From assembly GCF_001270745.1 (NCBI RefSeq), contig NZ_KQ434755.1, positions 102,532 through 166,531 of the forward strand: 64,000 bases of DNA. Direction: 5' to 3'. Made by a program: the position numbers and the translations under genes. The notes beneath the pieces are model-generated. The model ran no database searches, had not been told where the DNA came from, and saw nothing but the letters and a program-made list of their open reading frames with translations. Below, in pieces: positions 50,451 through 58,967 of the stretch. Source of the stretch: Jiangella muralis (lineage in GTDB: Bacteria; Actinomycetota; Actinomycetes; Jiangellales; Jiangellaceae). Each line of letters begins with the position of its first letter. The stretch's first letter is position 1.

Positions 50451-52308
50451 TGGTGGCCGCCCTTCCGTGAGCGAGGACGACCCGAGCCGCCTCGTTGACC
50501 CGCTCGAGCAGCGGATCGACCTCGTGAGCGGACCCCGGGTCCGGGTCGGCGACCTGCGTCACCGCGTTGACCAACGCATCGGCCGGGTCGGCCGGCATGG
50601 TCCGGGCACGCCAGGCGACGTGCCGGTCCGGGCGCACCAGCAGCGCGCCGTCCTCCTCGGTCCCGGACGGCGCCGCCCACGGGTCCACGCCGCTCGAGGC
50701 ATCGACGACGGCGAGGGCGACCGGCGCCGCGAGGGAGGGCGACGCCACCTTCAGGGCGTCCGCCCAGGCACCGGCGGCACTGTCGCGGACCAGCAGGGTG
50801 AGCCGGTCGTGGGCGACGAGGTCGTGCGTCGAGACCCGCGCGCCGTCGCGCGTCACCCACAGGTGCGGCAGGTGGTGTCCCGGACGGGCGGTGGGCACGT
50901 ACGTGATGCTGGAGTGATGGTCGGCCGGCGGCGGTGTCCCGTCCGGGACGACTGCCCCGGAGGTGTAGGCGTACCCGGCCTCGATGTTGAGCTGGCTGTA
51001 GTCGAGAGCGTTCTCGGCCACGGCGGCCGACGCCTCGGCCTGGCGTCGACGGCCCTCCTCGGTGTCCGACGCCCAGATCGCCACCTGCCGCCAGCCCTCG
51101 TCCTCGGGCATCGTGGCGGACAGGCCCATCGCGGCGGCGACCGGCAGGTGCCGGTTCGAGTTCTCCATGGCGTGGGCGGTGTAGAGGGCCGCGACGGGCC
51201 GGCGCTCGGTCTCGTAGCTGTCGAGCAGGCCGTCGTGACCCCACCCGCTCATGACCGCCGCGAGCTTCCAGGCCAGGTTGGCCGAGTCCTGGACGGCGCA
51301 GTTGAGGCCGAGCCCGCCGGTCGGCGGGTGGCGATGAGCGGCGTTGCCGACGAGGAACACCGGCCCGCGCCGGAACTCGCGCGCGACGACGGCTTCGTAC
51401 TGCCACTGGCTGATCGCGTGCACCTCCAGGTGGTGGTCGGTGGGCAACCCGAGGAGGTCTCTGGCCGCGACCTCCGGCGCCGCGGCCACGGCGTCGGTCA
51501 TCGCCGCACCCGAGAGCGCGAGCGCCCATTGGGGTGACGACGCGTCGTAGCGGCCGGGCCCCAGTGCCTGCAGCACGCCACCCACGCGGCCACGGCTGCG
51601 CGGGTTGATGAAGTGCGTGATCAACGCGTCCGGATCGGCGTAGCCGGACAGGTCGGAGCTGAAGTAGAGGCTGGAGATCGTGCGCATCCGCTGCGGCCCG
51701 TCCATGGCGATGCCGAGCGCCGCGGCGCAGGTGCGGCCGCCGTCGGCGACGATGACGTAGCGTGCTGACACCTCGTAGGTCGTTCCATCCGCGAGGTCGC
51801 GGGCGACGACGACTGCGCCGCCGTCGGGGTTGACGCGCAGGTCGGCGACCTCCTGGCCGGCGCGGACGGAATCGCCGAGGACCTCCCTGGCCCGGTCCCA
51901 CAGCACCCGGTCGAGATGGATCTGGGGGACGTTGCAGAACCGCTGGGGGCTGGCGGCCCGGTACCGTGCTTCGTCGGTTCCACCGCCCCAGGCCTGGACC
52001 TCGCCGATCTTCCGGCCGTGCAGCGGTGTCGGCCCGCCCAGCGACGTGTACCAGGCGACCTTGTGCCAGCGCTCGTTCTGCGGCCCGAGCTGGTAGACGC
52101 GATCCGCGACGCCGATGTCGGCGAAGACCTCCATGGTGCGCACGTTGAGCAGGTGCGCGCGCGGTAGCCGCGGGGCTCCGGTCCGCCGCTCCAGCACGAG
52201 GGATCCGACGCCGGAGCGGGCCAGGAGGAGCGCCGCCGTCAGCCCGGCCGGTCCGCTGCCCACGATGAGCACCGGGACGTCGACGGAGGTCGCCGTGCCG
52301 TCCCTCAT
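50434..52308 (-). CDS. FAD-dependent aromatic monooxygenase (TfdB/PheA-MhpA type)
   Basis: A 624-residue flavoprotein hydroxylase. The FAD dinucleotide fold is VLIVGSGPAGLTAALLLARS, the second motif lies near VIVADGGRTC and the third is FLVGNAAHRHPPTGGLGLN. A thioredoxin-like C-terminal domain fills the last 180 residues, as in phenol hydroxylases. It adds oxygen to a phenolic ring using NAD(P)H, preparing it for cleavage. Its ATG overlaps the aldehyde dehydrogenase stop by 4 bases; a longer 5' frame is a shadow. Confidence 0.92.
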   Translation of the reverse strand: MRDGTATSVDVPVLIVGSGPAGLTAALLLARSGVGSLVLERRTGAPRLPRAHLLNVRTMEVFADIGVADRVYQLGPQNERWHKVAWYTSLGGPTPLHGRKIGEVQAWGGGTDEARYRAASPQRFCNVPQIHLDRVLWDRAREVLGDSVRAGQEVADLRVNPDGGAVVVARDLADGTTYEVSARYVIVADGGRTCAAALGIAMDGPQRMRTISSLYFSSDLSGYADPDALITHFINPRSRGRVGGVLQALGPGRYDASSPQWALALSGAAMTDAVAAAPEVAARDLLGLPTDHHLEVHAISQWQYEAVVAREFRRGPVFLVGNAAHRHPPTGGLGLNCAVQDSANLAWKLAAVMSGWGHDGLLDSYETERRPVAALYTAHAMENSNRHLPVAAAMGLSATMPEDEGWRQVAIWASDTEEGRRRQAEASAAVAENALDYSQLNIEAGYAYTSGAVVPDGTPPPADHHSSITYVPTARPGHHLPHLWVTRDGARVSTHDLVAHDRLTLLVRDSAAGAWADALKVASPSLAAPVALAVVDASSGVDPWAAPSGTEEDGALLVRPDRHVAWRARTMPADPADALVNAVTQVADPDPGSAHEVDPLLERVNEAARVVLAHGRAATSGSTS

Positions 52309-53744
52309 GCCTGGCTCACCAGCTTCACGTTCAGGTAGTCGTCCAGGGCCTCGGCCCCGCCGTCCGAGCCGTATCCGCTCTGCTTGAGCCCGCCGAACGG
52401 GGTCTCCGGTCCGACCAGCTGCGCGTGGTTGATGGCGATCATCCCGGCCTGGACGTCGGCGGCGACCCGCCGAGCCGTCCGCAGTGAGTCGGTGAACGCG
52501 TACGCGGCCAGCCCGTACTCGGTGGAGTTGGCGAGGTCGAACGCCTCGTCGTCGGTGCCGAACGGCGTGAGGAGCGCAAGCGGCCCGAACGGCTCCTCGT
52601 GCATCGCCCGCGCGTCCGGTGCGGCCGCGGCGATCACGGTGGGCAGGAAGTAACTCCCTCGTGGGTCCCCGGCCGTGCCGCCGGCGAGGAGCTGCCCGCC
52701 GCGCCCCACGGCGTCGTCCACGAGGGACTGGATCGCGGCGACCCTGCGGTCGTGGACGAGCGGCCCCATCGTCGTGTCCGGATCGGTGCCGGGGCCGACC
52801 ACCAGGCCGGCGGCGTGCTTGGCCAGTCGCGCGGCCAGGTCGTCGTGCAGTGACTCGTGCACGATGAACCTGGTCGGTGAGATGCACACCTGGCCCGCGT
52901 TGCGGAACTTGGCCGCACCCGCGGTGCGCAGCACCAGCTCGAGGTCGGCATCCTCGAACACCAGGACCGGCGCGTGCCCGCCGAGTTCCAGGGAGGTTCG
53001 TTTGACGTGCCGTGCGGCCAGCCCGGCGATCTCGGCGCCGACCGCCGTGGAGCCGGTGAACGTCACCTGACGGATCGCGGGATGCTGGATCAGCCGCTCG
53101 GAGACCTGCGCCGGTTCCCCGAAGACCATCGAGAGGACGCCCGCCGGCAGGCCGGCGTCATGGCACGCCTGGGCGAGGGCGAGCGTGGTCGCCGGAGTCT
53201 CCTCGGCCGGCTTGATCACACACGTACACCCGGCGGCGAGGGCGGCGCCGATCTTGCGGGCCGGGATCGTGAGCGGGAAGTTCCACGGTGTGAGGGCGAG
53301 CACGGGACCGACGGGTTCGCGGATCACGAGGTCCTGGCGATCCGCCCTGCTGGCGGGCACCACCCGGCCGTAGGCCCGGCGTCCCTCCTCGGCGAACCAG
53401 TCGAAGATGCCGGCCGCGGCATGGACCTCCGAGGTGGCCTCGGCGATCGGCTTGCCCTGCTCCAGGCTGGTCAGGTGGCCGATCTCGGCGGCTCTGGAGC
53501 GCAGCACATCGGCCGCGCGGCGGAGGATCCGGGAGCGCTGCAGCGCCGGTGTCCGGCGCCATTCCGGGAACGCCGCCGCAGCGGCTTCGGCGGCCGCGTC
53601 CAGGTCCTGGGAATCGGCGAGCGGAAGCGCCGCGAGCACCTCGCCGGTGGCCGGGTTCGTGACCTCGCGGGTGCCGCGGCCCGGCTCGGCGCCCACCCAG
53701 TCTCCGGCCACGAAGAGACGGAGCTCGGGGTAGTTCTCAGTCAA
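52305..53744 (-). CDS. NAD(P)-dependent aldehyde dehydrogenase
   Basis: A 479-residue aldehyde dehydrogenase. The oxyanion Asn is in LTPWNFPLTIPARK, the general-base Glu in LELGGHAP and the nucleophilic Cys in NAGQVCISPTR; EEPFGPLALLTPF also fits. It resembles succinate-semialdehyde and aromatic aldehyde dehydrogenases. TTG 53744 is preferred: it starts TENYPELRLFV and gives the 8-base overlap common in this operon. ATG 53780 would overlap RraA by 44 bases. In context, oxidation of an aryl aldehyde to the acid is likely. Confidence 0.93.
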   Translation of the reverse strand: MTENYPELRLFVAGDWVGAEPGRGTREVTNPATGEVLAALPLADSQDLDAAAEAAAAAFPEWRRTPALQRSRILRRAADVLRSRAAEIGHLTSLEQGKPIAEATSEVHAAAGIFDWFAEEGRRAYGRVVPASRADRQDLVIREPVGPVLALTPWNFPLTIPARKIGAALAAGCTCVIKPAEETPATTLALAQACHDAGLPAGVLSMVFGEPAQVSERLIQHPAIRQVTFTGSTAVGAEIAGLAARHVKRTSLELGGHAPVLVFEDADLELVLRTAGAAKFRNAGQVCISPTRFIVHESLHDDLAARLAKHAAGLVVGPGTDPDTTMGPLVHDRRVAAIQSLVDDAVGRGGQLLAGGTAGDPRGSYFLPTVIAAAAPDARAMHEEPFGPLALLTPFGTDDEAFDLANSTEYGLAAYAFTDSLRTARRVAADVQAGMIAINHAQLVGPETPFGGLKQSGYGSDGGAEALDDYLNVKLVSQA

Positions 53745-54402
53745 CGTCGTCTCCGCTCCGCGTCGTGGGTCGCAGGTCATAGATGTCCAACGTCAGTTCG
53801 CCGGCACGCAGTCGCTCCAGGTACCCGGCTTCGGCCGCCTGGCGAGCCCGTCCGCCGGCCAGGACCCGGACGGCCCGATCGGCGGGGATCGCGACCACGC
53901 CGTCGGCATCGCCGACGATCACGTCACCCCTGTGGACCCGGGTCCGGCCCAGGACGACCTCGTCGACGGCTCCGCGGGCGTCGCGCTTGCTGGTGCCGCG
54001 GATCGCGACGGCCGAGGCGAACACCGGAAAGCCGAGCTCCGCCATCGCGTCGGTGTCCCGGACCCCGCCGTCGATGACCAGGCCGCGGATGCCGCGAACC
54101 TGCGCGGCGACCGTCAGGACTTCGCCCCAGTAGCCGTGGTCACCGCCGGCCGCGTTCACCACCAGGACGTCGCCTGCGCGCGCCGATTCGAGGGCGAGGT
54201 GCAGGGGCAGGTTGTCACCCTCGGCCGCCTGAACGGGCAGCGCGCGGCCGGCGAGGGTCCGGCGGGCGCCGACCGGTCGCAGCCGGCTGGGCAGGTCGAT
54301 CGGGAGACCGGAGGCCTCGAACAGGGTGGCGGAGCCGAGGTCGCCGAGGGCGGCCAGCGTGTCGTCATCGACGACGGAGGCACCGGCGGGACGTGTCGTC
54401 AT
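53737..54402 (-). CDS. RraA/HMG-CHA aldolase family protein, copy 1 (E-X20-R-D)
   Basis: A 221-residue RraA-fold protein. It carries an acid-X20-Arg-Asp pattern: Glu in HGYWGEVLTVA, then 20 residues to RD in IDGGVRDTD. The D-X20-R-D form marks class II pyruvate aldolases acting on 4-hydroxy-4-methyl-2-oxoglutarate (HMG) and 4-carboxy-4-hydroxy-2-oxoadipate (CHA); here the acid is Glu. The end product would be pyruvate. It overlaps copy 2 by 4 bases. Confidence 0.85.
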   Translation of the reverse strand: MTTRPAGASVVDDDTLAALGDLGSATLFEASGLPIDLPSRLRPVGARRTLAGRALPVQAAEGDNLPLHLALESARAGDVLVVNAAGGDHGYWGEVLTVAAQVRGIRGLVIDGGVRDTDAMAELGFPVFASAVAIRGTSKRDARGAVDEVVLGRTRVHRGDVIVGDADGVVAIPADRAVRVLAGGRARQAAEAGYLERLRAGELTLDIYDLRPTTRSGDDVD

Positions 54403-55049
54403 GGGGTCACCCGCGTCCGCTGCAGCTCGTGATACCCCTGGCTGGACCGGGCCGCTGCCAGCGTCCGGCCCGACAGCACCTGGTCGACGATGGCGGACTC
54501 CCGCTGGTCGATCTCGCGGGCGATCGCCTCGACGTCGTCGGCCACGTCGCGCCGGATCGCCACGACCCCGTCGGAGTCACCGAGCAGCCAGTCGCCGGGT
54601 TCCACGCGCTCTCCGCCCACGGTCACCGCGGTGTTGACGTCGGCGACCTCGACCCGGTCCTTGCCGGTGCGCATGAACCTGCCGCGGGAGAAGATCGGAT
54701 AGCCGACGTCCAGCGCCCGGCGCACGTCGCGGCACACGCCGTCGATGACGGTGCCGGCGACGCCACGGTCGGCCGCCATCGCGGTGAGGATGTCGCCCCA
54801 CACGGTGCAGTCCTCGGCGCCGCCGTTGTCGAGGACGACGACCGCGCCCGGGGGCACGTCGTCGAGGTAGTCGCCCACGGTGCCCGGATTCGCGCCCACC
54901 CGGACGTACCTGACCGTGAAGGCCGGTCCGCACATCCGGACGCCGTCGGCCAGGGGTTTCAGGCCGAGCAGGGCGCCGGGGATTCCCAGCCGGTCCAGCG
55001 CGTCGGAGACCGTCGCGGTCGTCAGGCCGGCGAACTTCGCGTCACTCAT
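54399..55049 (-). CDS. RraA/HMG-CHA aldolase family protein, copy 2 (canonical D-X20-R-D)
   Basis: A 216-residue RraA-fold protein with the canonical motif: Asp in TVWGDILTAM and RD in IDGVCRDVR, exactly 20 residues apart. It is the best candidate for the active CHA aldolase that yields pyruvate and oxaloacetate after the LigJ-like step. ATG 55049 (MSDAKFAG) overlaps copy 3 by 8 bases; an upstream Met at 55079 is less likely. Confidence 0.88.
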   Translation of the reverse strand: MSDAKFAGLTTATVSDALDRLGIPGALLGLKPLADGVRMCGPAFTVRYVRVGANPGTVGDYLDDVPPGAVVVLDNGGAEDCTVWGDILTAMAADRGVAGTVIDGVCRDVRRALDVGYPIFSRGRFMRTGKDRVEVADVNTAVTVGGERVEPGDWLLGDSDGVVAIRRDVADDVEAIAREIDQRESAIVDQVLSGRTLAAARSSQGYHELQRTRVTP

Positions 55050-55734
55050 GGTGTCCCCGCTGTTCCTCGTCGATGTCACCGGGCTTGGGGAACGCGGTGT
55101 CGTGCATGACCTCGACGATCGAGGCTCCTGCCCGCACCTGGTCGCGCATCCGCGCCTCCCGCGTGATGATGCGTTCCGCCCAGCCGGCCACCTGGCCGGT
55201 CCACGCCCGCGGCACCACGACGACGCCGGTGGAGTCGGCGACGACGATGTCGCCGTCCCGGATCTCTACGCCGCCGACCGCGATCGGTGCACCGGAGGAC
55301 AGCTGCACGATCCGGCCACGGGCACTGGTCGGCACCGACGCACGGGCGAAGACGGGGAAGCCGGCCTCGTGACTCTCCGCGACGTCGCGACAGGCGCCGT
55401 CGACGATCACGCCGTCCACCCCCTTCTGCAGGGACGCCTCCGTGAGGATGCCGCCCCAGCAGGAGACGTCGACCCGTCCGTCGTTGGCGACGACGATGAC
55501 GTCGCCGGGAGCGCTGTCCTCGACGGTGGCGGCGGCGATGTGCGCGCTGGGCCCGGTCTCGGTGCGTTCGCCGGCCTGAACGGTCCGGGCGCGGCCGATG
55601 ACGACACCGCGCACCGGCCAGATCGGCCGGATGCCGGTGAGCACGGACGGGGGCAGGCCCAGCGTGTCCAGGGCATCGGAGACCGCGCAGGCGTCCAGGC
55701 CGGGAACGTCGCGCAGCAGGCCGAGATCGCTCAT
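55042..55734 (-). CDS. RraA family protein, copy 3 (acidic residue lost)
   Basis: A 230-residue RraA-fold protein. RD is kept in VDGACRDVAES, but the residue 21 positions earlier is Gly (VSCWGGILTE) instead of Asp or Glu. It may be inactive, have a different activity or act as a partner subunit of copies 1 and 2. It starts with a 4-base overlap on the ABC ATPase gene. Confidence 0.85.
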   Translation of the reverse strand: MSDLGLLRDVPGLDACAVSDALDTLGLPPSVLTGIRPIWPVRGVVIGRARTVQAGERTETGPSAHIAAATVEDSAPGDVIVVANDGRVDVSCWGGILTEASLQKGVDGVIVDGACRDVAESHEAGFPVFARASVPTSARGRIVQLSSGAPIAVGGVEIRDGDIVVADSTGVVVVPRAWTGQVAGWAERIITREARMRDQVRAGASIVEVMHDTAFPKPGDIDEEQRGHHE

Positions 55735-56873
55735 GCTCCCTCCCCGGCCTGGTCGAGGGCGGCCTCGTCGTCGTGCCGGTTCTCGAGGACGATGACGTGT
55801 TCGGGCCGGACGTAGAACGTCACGGGGTCTCCTGGCCGCGGCGACAGCGACTGGCTGACCACCTGTTCGTCGTCCACGATCGCCTTGACGACGTGACCGC
55901 CGACGTCGATCTGCAGGCGCAGGGCGCTGCCCCAGTCGGTGGCCTTCGTCACCACACCGTTGACCGCCATGCAGTGCGCGTCCGGCTGGTGGAACCGGAC
56001 GTGCTGGGCACGGAACGCCACGCTCACCCGGCCGTCGGCCGGCGCCGGGTACGCCGAGCGCACGACATCGGGGCAGTCGTCGAGACGCACGTGGCAGTGG
56101 TCCCCGTCCCGGGACTCGACCGTCGCGGGCAGGATGTTCTGGAACCCCATGAAGTCGGCGACGAACGTCGACCTCGGCCTGGTGTAGAGGTCGCGCGGGG
56201 TGTCGACCTGCTGGATCCGGCCGGCCCGCATCACGATGATGCGGTCGGACAGCGCGACCGCCTCCTCCTGGTCGTGGGTGACGTAGACCGAGGTGGTGCC
56301 GAGCGAGTTGTGCACCGACCTGATGTGGTCGCGCATCGCGAAGCGCAGCTTGGCGTCGAGATTGGACAGCGGTTCGTCGTACAACATGACGTCGGGCCGG
56401 CCGACCATGGCCCGCGCCAGGGCCACCCGCTGCTGCTGTCCGCCGGACAGCGCCGAGACGTTCTTGGTGTGCAGGCCGCCCAGACCCACCCGGGTGAGCG
56501 CGTCGTCGACCGCCCGCCTGATCTCCTCCCGCGGCGTTCTGGCCATCTTCAGCGGGTAGGCGACGTTGCCGAACACGCTCATGTGCGGCCACAGGGCGTA
56601 GCTCTGGAAGACCATGCCCACTCCACGCCGCTCCGGCGGCACGAAGATGCCGTCGGCAGGGGCGGCGACCGGCTGATCGCCGATCCGGACGGACCCGTGG
56701 GTGGGCGCCTCCAGCCCCGCGATGCAGCGCAGCGTGGTGGTCTTCCCGCACCCACTGGGGCCGAGCAGGGTGAGGAACTCTCCGGGCTCGACCTCCAGGT
56801 CGAGCCGGTCGACCGCCGGAGCGGCCCCGGCGGTGTACGTCTTGGTCAGCGCGGTGATGGCGATGCTCTTCAT
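55731..56873 (-). CDS. ABC transporter ATPase (PotA/FbpC-like, with TOBE domain)
   Basis: A 380-residue ATPase with Walker A GPSGCGKTTT, Q-loop VFQSYALWPHMSV, signature LSGGQQQRVALA, Walker B VMLYDEPLSNLDA and H-loop VTHDQEEA, followed by a C-terminal TOBE regulatory domain. The type powers importers for iron, polyamines, thiamine or phosphonates. It is the only ATPase in the operon and so belongs with the fused permease (60070) and binding protein (58964), although two catabolic genes separate them. Confidence 0.93.
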   Translation of the reverse strand: MKSIAITALTKTYTAGAAPAVDRLDLEVEPGEFLTLLGPSGCGKTTTLRCIAGLEAPTHGSVRIGDQPVAAPADGIFVPPERRGVGMVFQSYALWPHMSVFGNVAYPLKMARTPREEIRRAVDDALTRVGLGGLHTKNVSALSGGQQQRVALARAMVGRPDVMLYDEPLSNLDAKLRFAMRDHIRSVHNSLGTTSVYVTHDQEEAVALSDRIIVMRAGRIQQVDTPRDLYTRPRSTFVADFMGFQNILPATVESRDGDHCHVRLDDCPDVVRSAYPAPADGRVSVAFRAQHVRFHQPDAHCMAVNGVVTKATDWGSALRLQIDVGGHVVKAIVDDEQVVSQSLSPRPGDPVTFYVRPEHVIVLENRHDDEAALDQAGEGA

Positions 56874-57916
56874 GCCGGCTCCCGAGCGTCGTCGGTCCGG
56901 CCGGGTTCCCAGGCCGCGAAGGCCATCCCGCAACCGGTTCCGGCCGGGCTGCGATAGCAGGGCTGGTAGTCGAGCACCGTGGCGGCGGCGCCGGTCGAGC
57001 GCATCGCCTCCGCGACGACCAGCCAGTTGCGGATCTCGGAGGACCCGGACCGCAGTACCGCGTCAGGCAGGTCGCGCAGGGGTTCGTGGTCGCCGGCCGC
57101 GAAGGCGTCGAGGGTCGCGCGGTCGAGTTCCTCGTCGATCACCATGTGGCTGAGGCCGCCCGACGCCACCAGCCCGACGCGCAGCTCGGACGGGAACCGC
57201 GCGATGGCGTCGCCGAGGGCCGCGCCGAAGTCCAGGCAGCGGGCCGCCGAGGGCGGGTTCGGGCTGTAGAAGGTGTTGACGAAGACCGGGACCATCGGCA
57301 GGAGATCCGCACCGCCACCCAGGACCTGCTGGAACACGAATCCCCACCCATGGGGAATCCCGTGGTTGTTCCATTTCCCGCCGGGGAGGCGCTGCGACGC
57401 CGCCGGGTCGAACCCGGCCCGGGAGGTGTGCCGGACCAGCTGCAAGGCCAGCTCGGGGTGCCCGCGCCGCACGGTGGGGGTGTCCGGCTGGTTGGCGACC
57501 TCGGCCACCGCCAGCCCCGGGCCCATGGAGTCCAGTTGCTCCCGGGTGTACGGCACGTGGTCGATCGATTCGCCCCAATAGACGGCGAACTGGGGGAGGA
57601 GGTCGTCGCCGAACACCTCCTTGTGGTCGCTGCTCACCACGACCAGGGCGTCGAGGCGGGCGTCGTCGACCAATGCGCCCAGCGCGGCGATGCCGGCTCG
57701 GCAGGCGGCGTGCTTGGCCTGCCACACCTCGTCACGGCACTGGTCGGCGAAGGCGTTTCCGCGCATCTGGGCCAGTTCCGGGTAGGTGTACGCCTCGCCG
57801 CGGAAGATCAGCGCGGGATTGGCCTCGTCGGCCGGCCGGCGAGCGCCCCACTGCTCCGGCGGCGTGTTCAGCATCGGCCCATGGGAGGTGCCGATGCCCA
57901 GCACGAGTTCAGCCAC
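56870..57916 (-). CDS. Class III extradiol ring-cleavage dioxygenase (LigB-like)
   Basis: A 348-residue LigB-fold dioxygenase. Iron ligands fit His12 (GTSHGPML) and the His of VSSDHKEVF, and the catalytic His lies in ASGGLSHMVID. No alpha-subunit gene is seen. A single-chain enzyme followed by a LigJ-like hydratase suggests gallate-type 4,5-cleavage to 4-oxalomesaconate, because no LigC dehydrogenase or LigI lactonase is present; substrate is inferred. It overlaps the LigJ-like gene by 8 bases. Confidence 0.9.
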   Translation of the reverse strand: MAELVLGIGTSHGPMLNTPPEQWGARRPADEANPALIFRGEAYTYPELAQMRGNAFADQCRDEVWQAKHAACRAGIAALGALVDDARLDALVVVSSDHKEVFGDDLLPQFAVYWGESIDHVPYTREQLDSMGPGLAVAEVANQPDTPTVRRGHPELALQLVRHTSRAGFDPAASQRLPGGKWNNHGIPHGWGFVFQQVLGGGADLLPMVPVFVNTFYSPNPPSAARCLDFGAALGDAIARFPSELRVGLVASGGLSHMVIDEELDRATLDAFAAGDHEPLRDLPDAVLRSGSSEIRNWLVVAEAMRSTGAAATVLDYQPCYRSPAGTGCGMAFAAWEPGRTDDAREPA

Positions 57917-58967
57917 TGGTGGCTCCTTCCCTGTCGGCGCCGGCCAGGTCGAGCTTGAACAGCTCCACGGTGTTGTCGCGGTAGAGGGCCTGACGCTGCT
58001 GGTCGTCGAGCCAGTCGATCGCGTCGACGAGGTGATGGATGTCGTCGATCCACCGGCCGGTCCCGGGGTCGCGGACGGAACCGGTGCCGGGCTTCTCGGT
58101 GCCGAACAGGCAGCGGTCGACCCCGACCGCGCGCAACAGCAGCTCGATCGAGTCCTGCGTGTAGAGGCAGGTGTCGTACCACAGCTTGCGCAGCTGATCG
58201 TCGAACGACGGAGCGCCCGGGCGGCGGAGCGGTCCGGGGCGGAACCGGCCGCGTTGGTAGGGAACGGCCCCGCCGCCGTGCGACACGACGACCTTGAGAT
58301 CGGGGAAGTCCTGGAACACCTGCGACTGGAGCAGACCGATGACCGCCTGCGTCTCCTCCTGGATGAAGTGCAGCGAGTAGCTCTCCCGCGCCGGCGGCCG
58401 GCACGCGGCGGAGTGGACGAACGCCGGAACGTCGAGCTCGCAGAAGACCTCGTAGAGGGGGTACCAGAACCGGTCTCCGAGCGAGGGAGGCACCGCCGTG
58501 CCCTCGTACGGGTCGGGGTTCAGCACCGCACCGACGAAGCCGAGGTCGGTGACGCAGCGCCGCAGCTCGGCGGCCCACCGCTCCGGGGCGAGCTCCATGC
58601 TCTGCGGCAGGCCGGCGATACCCCGGAATCGTCCCGGTTCGCTCGCGCAGACCCGGGCGATGACGTCGTTGGTGTTCTCGGTGAACCATTCGACCAGCTT
58701 GGCCGGGGTCTCGCTGTGCATCATCTGGAACGGCCGCGGCGAGATCAGCTGGAGGTCGATCCCGGCCTCGTCGAGATGGTCGAGGTGGGAGACGTTCCCG
58801 AAGCTGGGATTCGGCGCCCGCAGCGCGGCGGCGATCTGGTCGTCGCTGATGTGCGGCTTGCCCCGCCCGTGCGCGCCCCGATGGGACAGCAGTCCCGCCT
58901 TGTAGGCGTACAGCTCCGCCGGGGCGGACACGTGGCCGTGGCAGTCGATCTTGGTGGGCGGGTTCAC
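57909..58967 (-). CDS. LigJ-like amidohydrolase (4-oxalomesaconate hydratase-like)
   Basis: A 352-residue amidohydrolase-2 protein. The metal motif is His10-Gly-His12 (IDCHGHV), another His lies in VVSHGGGAVPYQRGRF and the late acidic residue is Glu in CLFGTEKPGTGS, where decarboxylases of the family have Asp. Glu at this place and the following RDPGTGRWIDDIHHLVDAI match 4-oxalomesaconate hydratase LigJ. It would hydrate the ring-cleavage product to CHA for the RraA-type aldolase. It overlaps the binding-protein gene by 4 bases. Confidence 0.88.
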   Translation of the reverse strand: MNPPTKIDCHGHVSAPAELYAYKAGLLSHRGAHGRGKPHISDDQIAAALRAPNPSFGNVSHLDHLDEAGIDLQLISPRPFQMMHSETPAKLVEWFTENTNDVIARVCASEPGRFRGIAGLPQSMELAPERWAAELRRCVTDLGFVGAVLNPDPYEGTAVPPSLGDRFWYPLYEVFCELDVPAFVHSAACRPPARESYSLHFIQEETQAVIGLLQSQVFQDFPDLKVVVSHGGGAVPYQRGRFRPGPLRRPGAPSFDDQLRKLWYDTCLYTQDSIELLLRAVGVDRCLFGTEKPGTGSVRDPGTGRWIDDIHHLVDAIDWLDDQQRQALYRDNTVELFKLDLAGADREGATSG

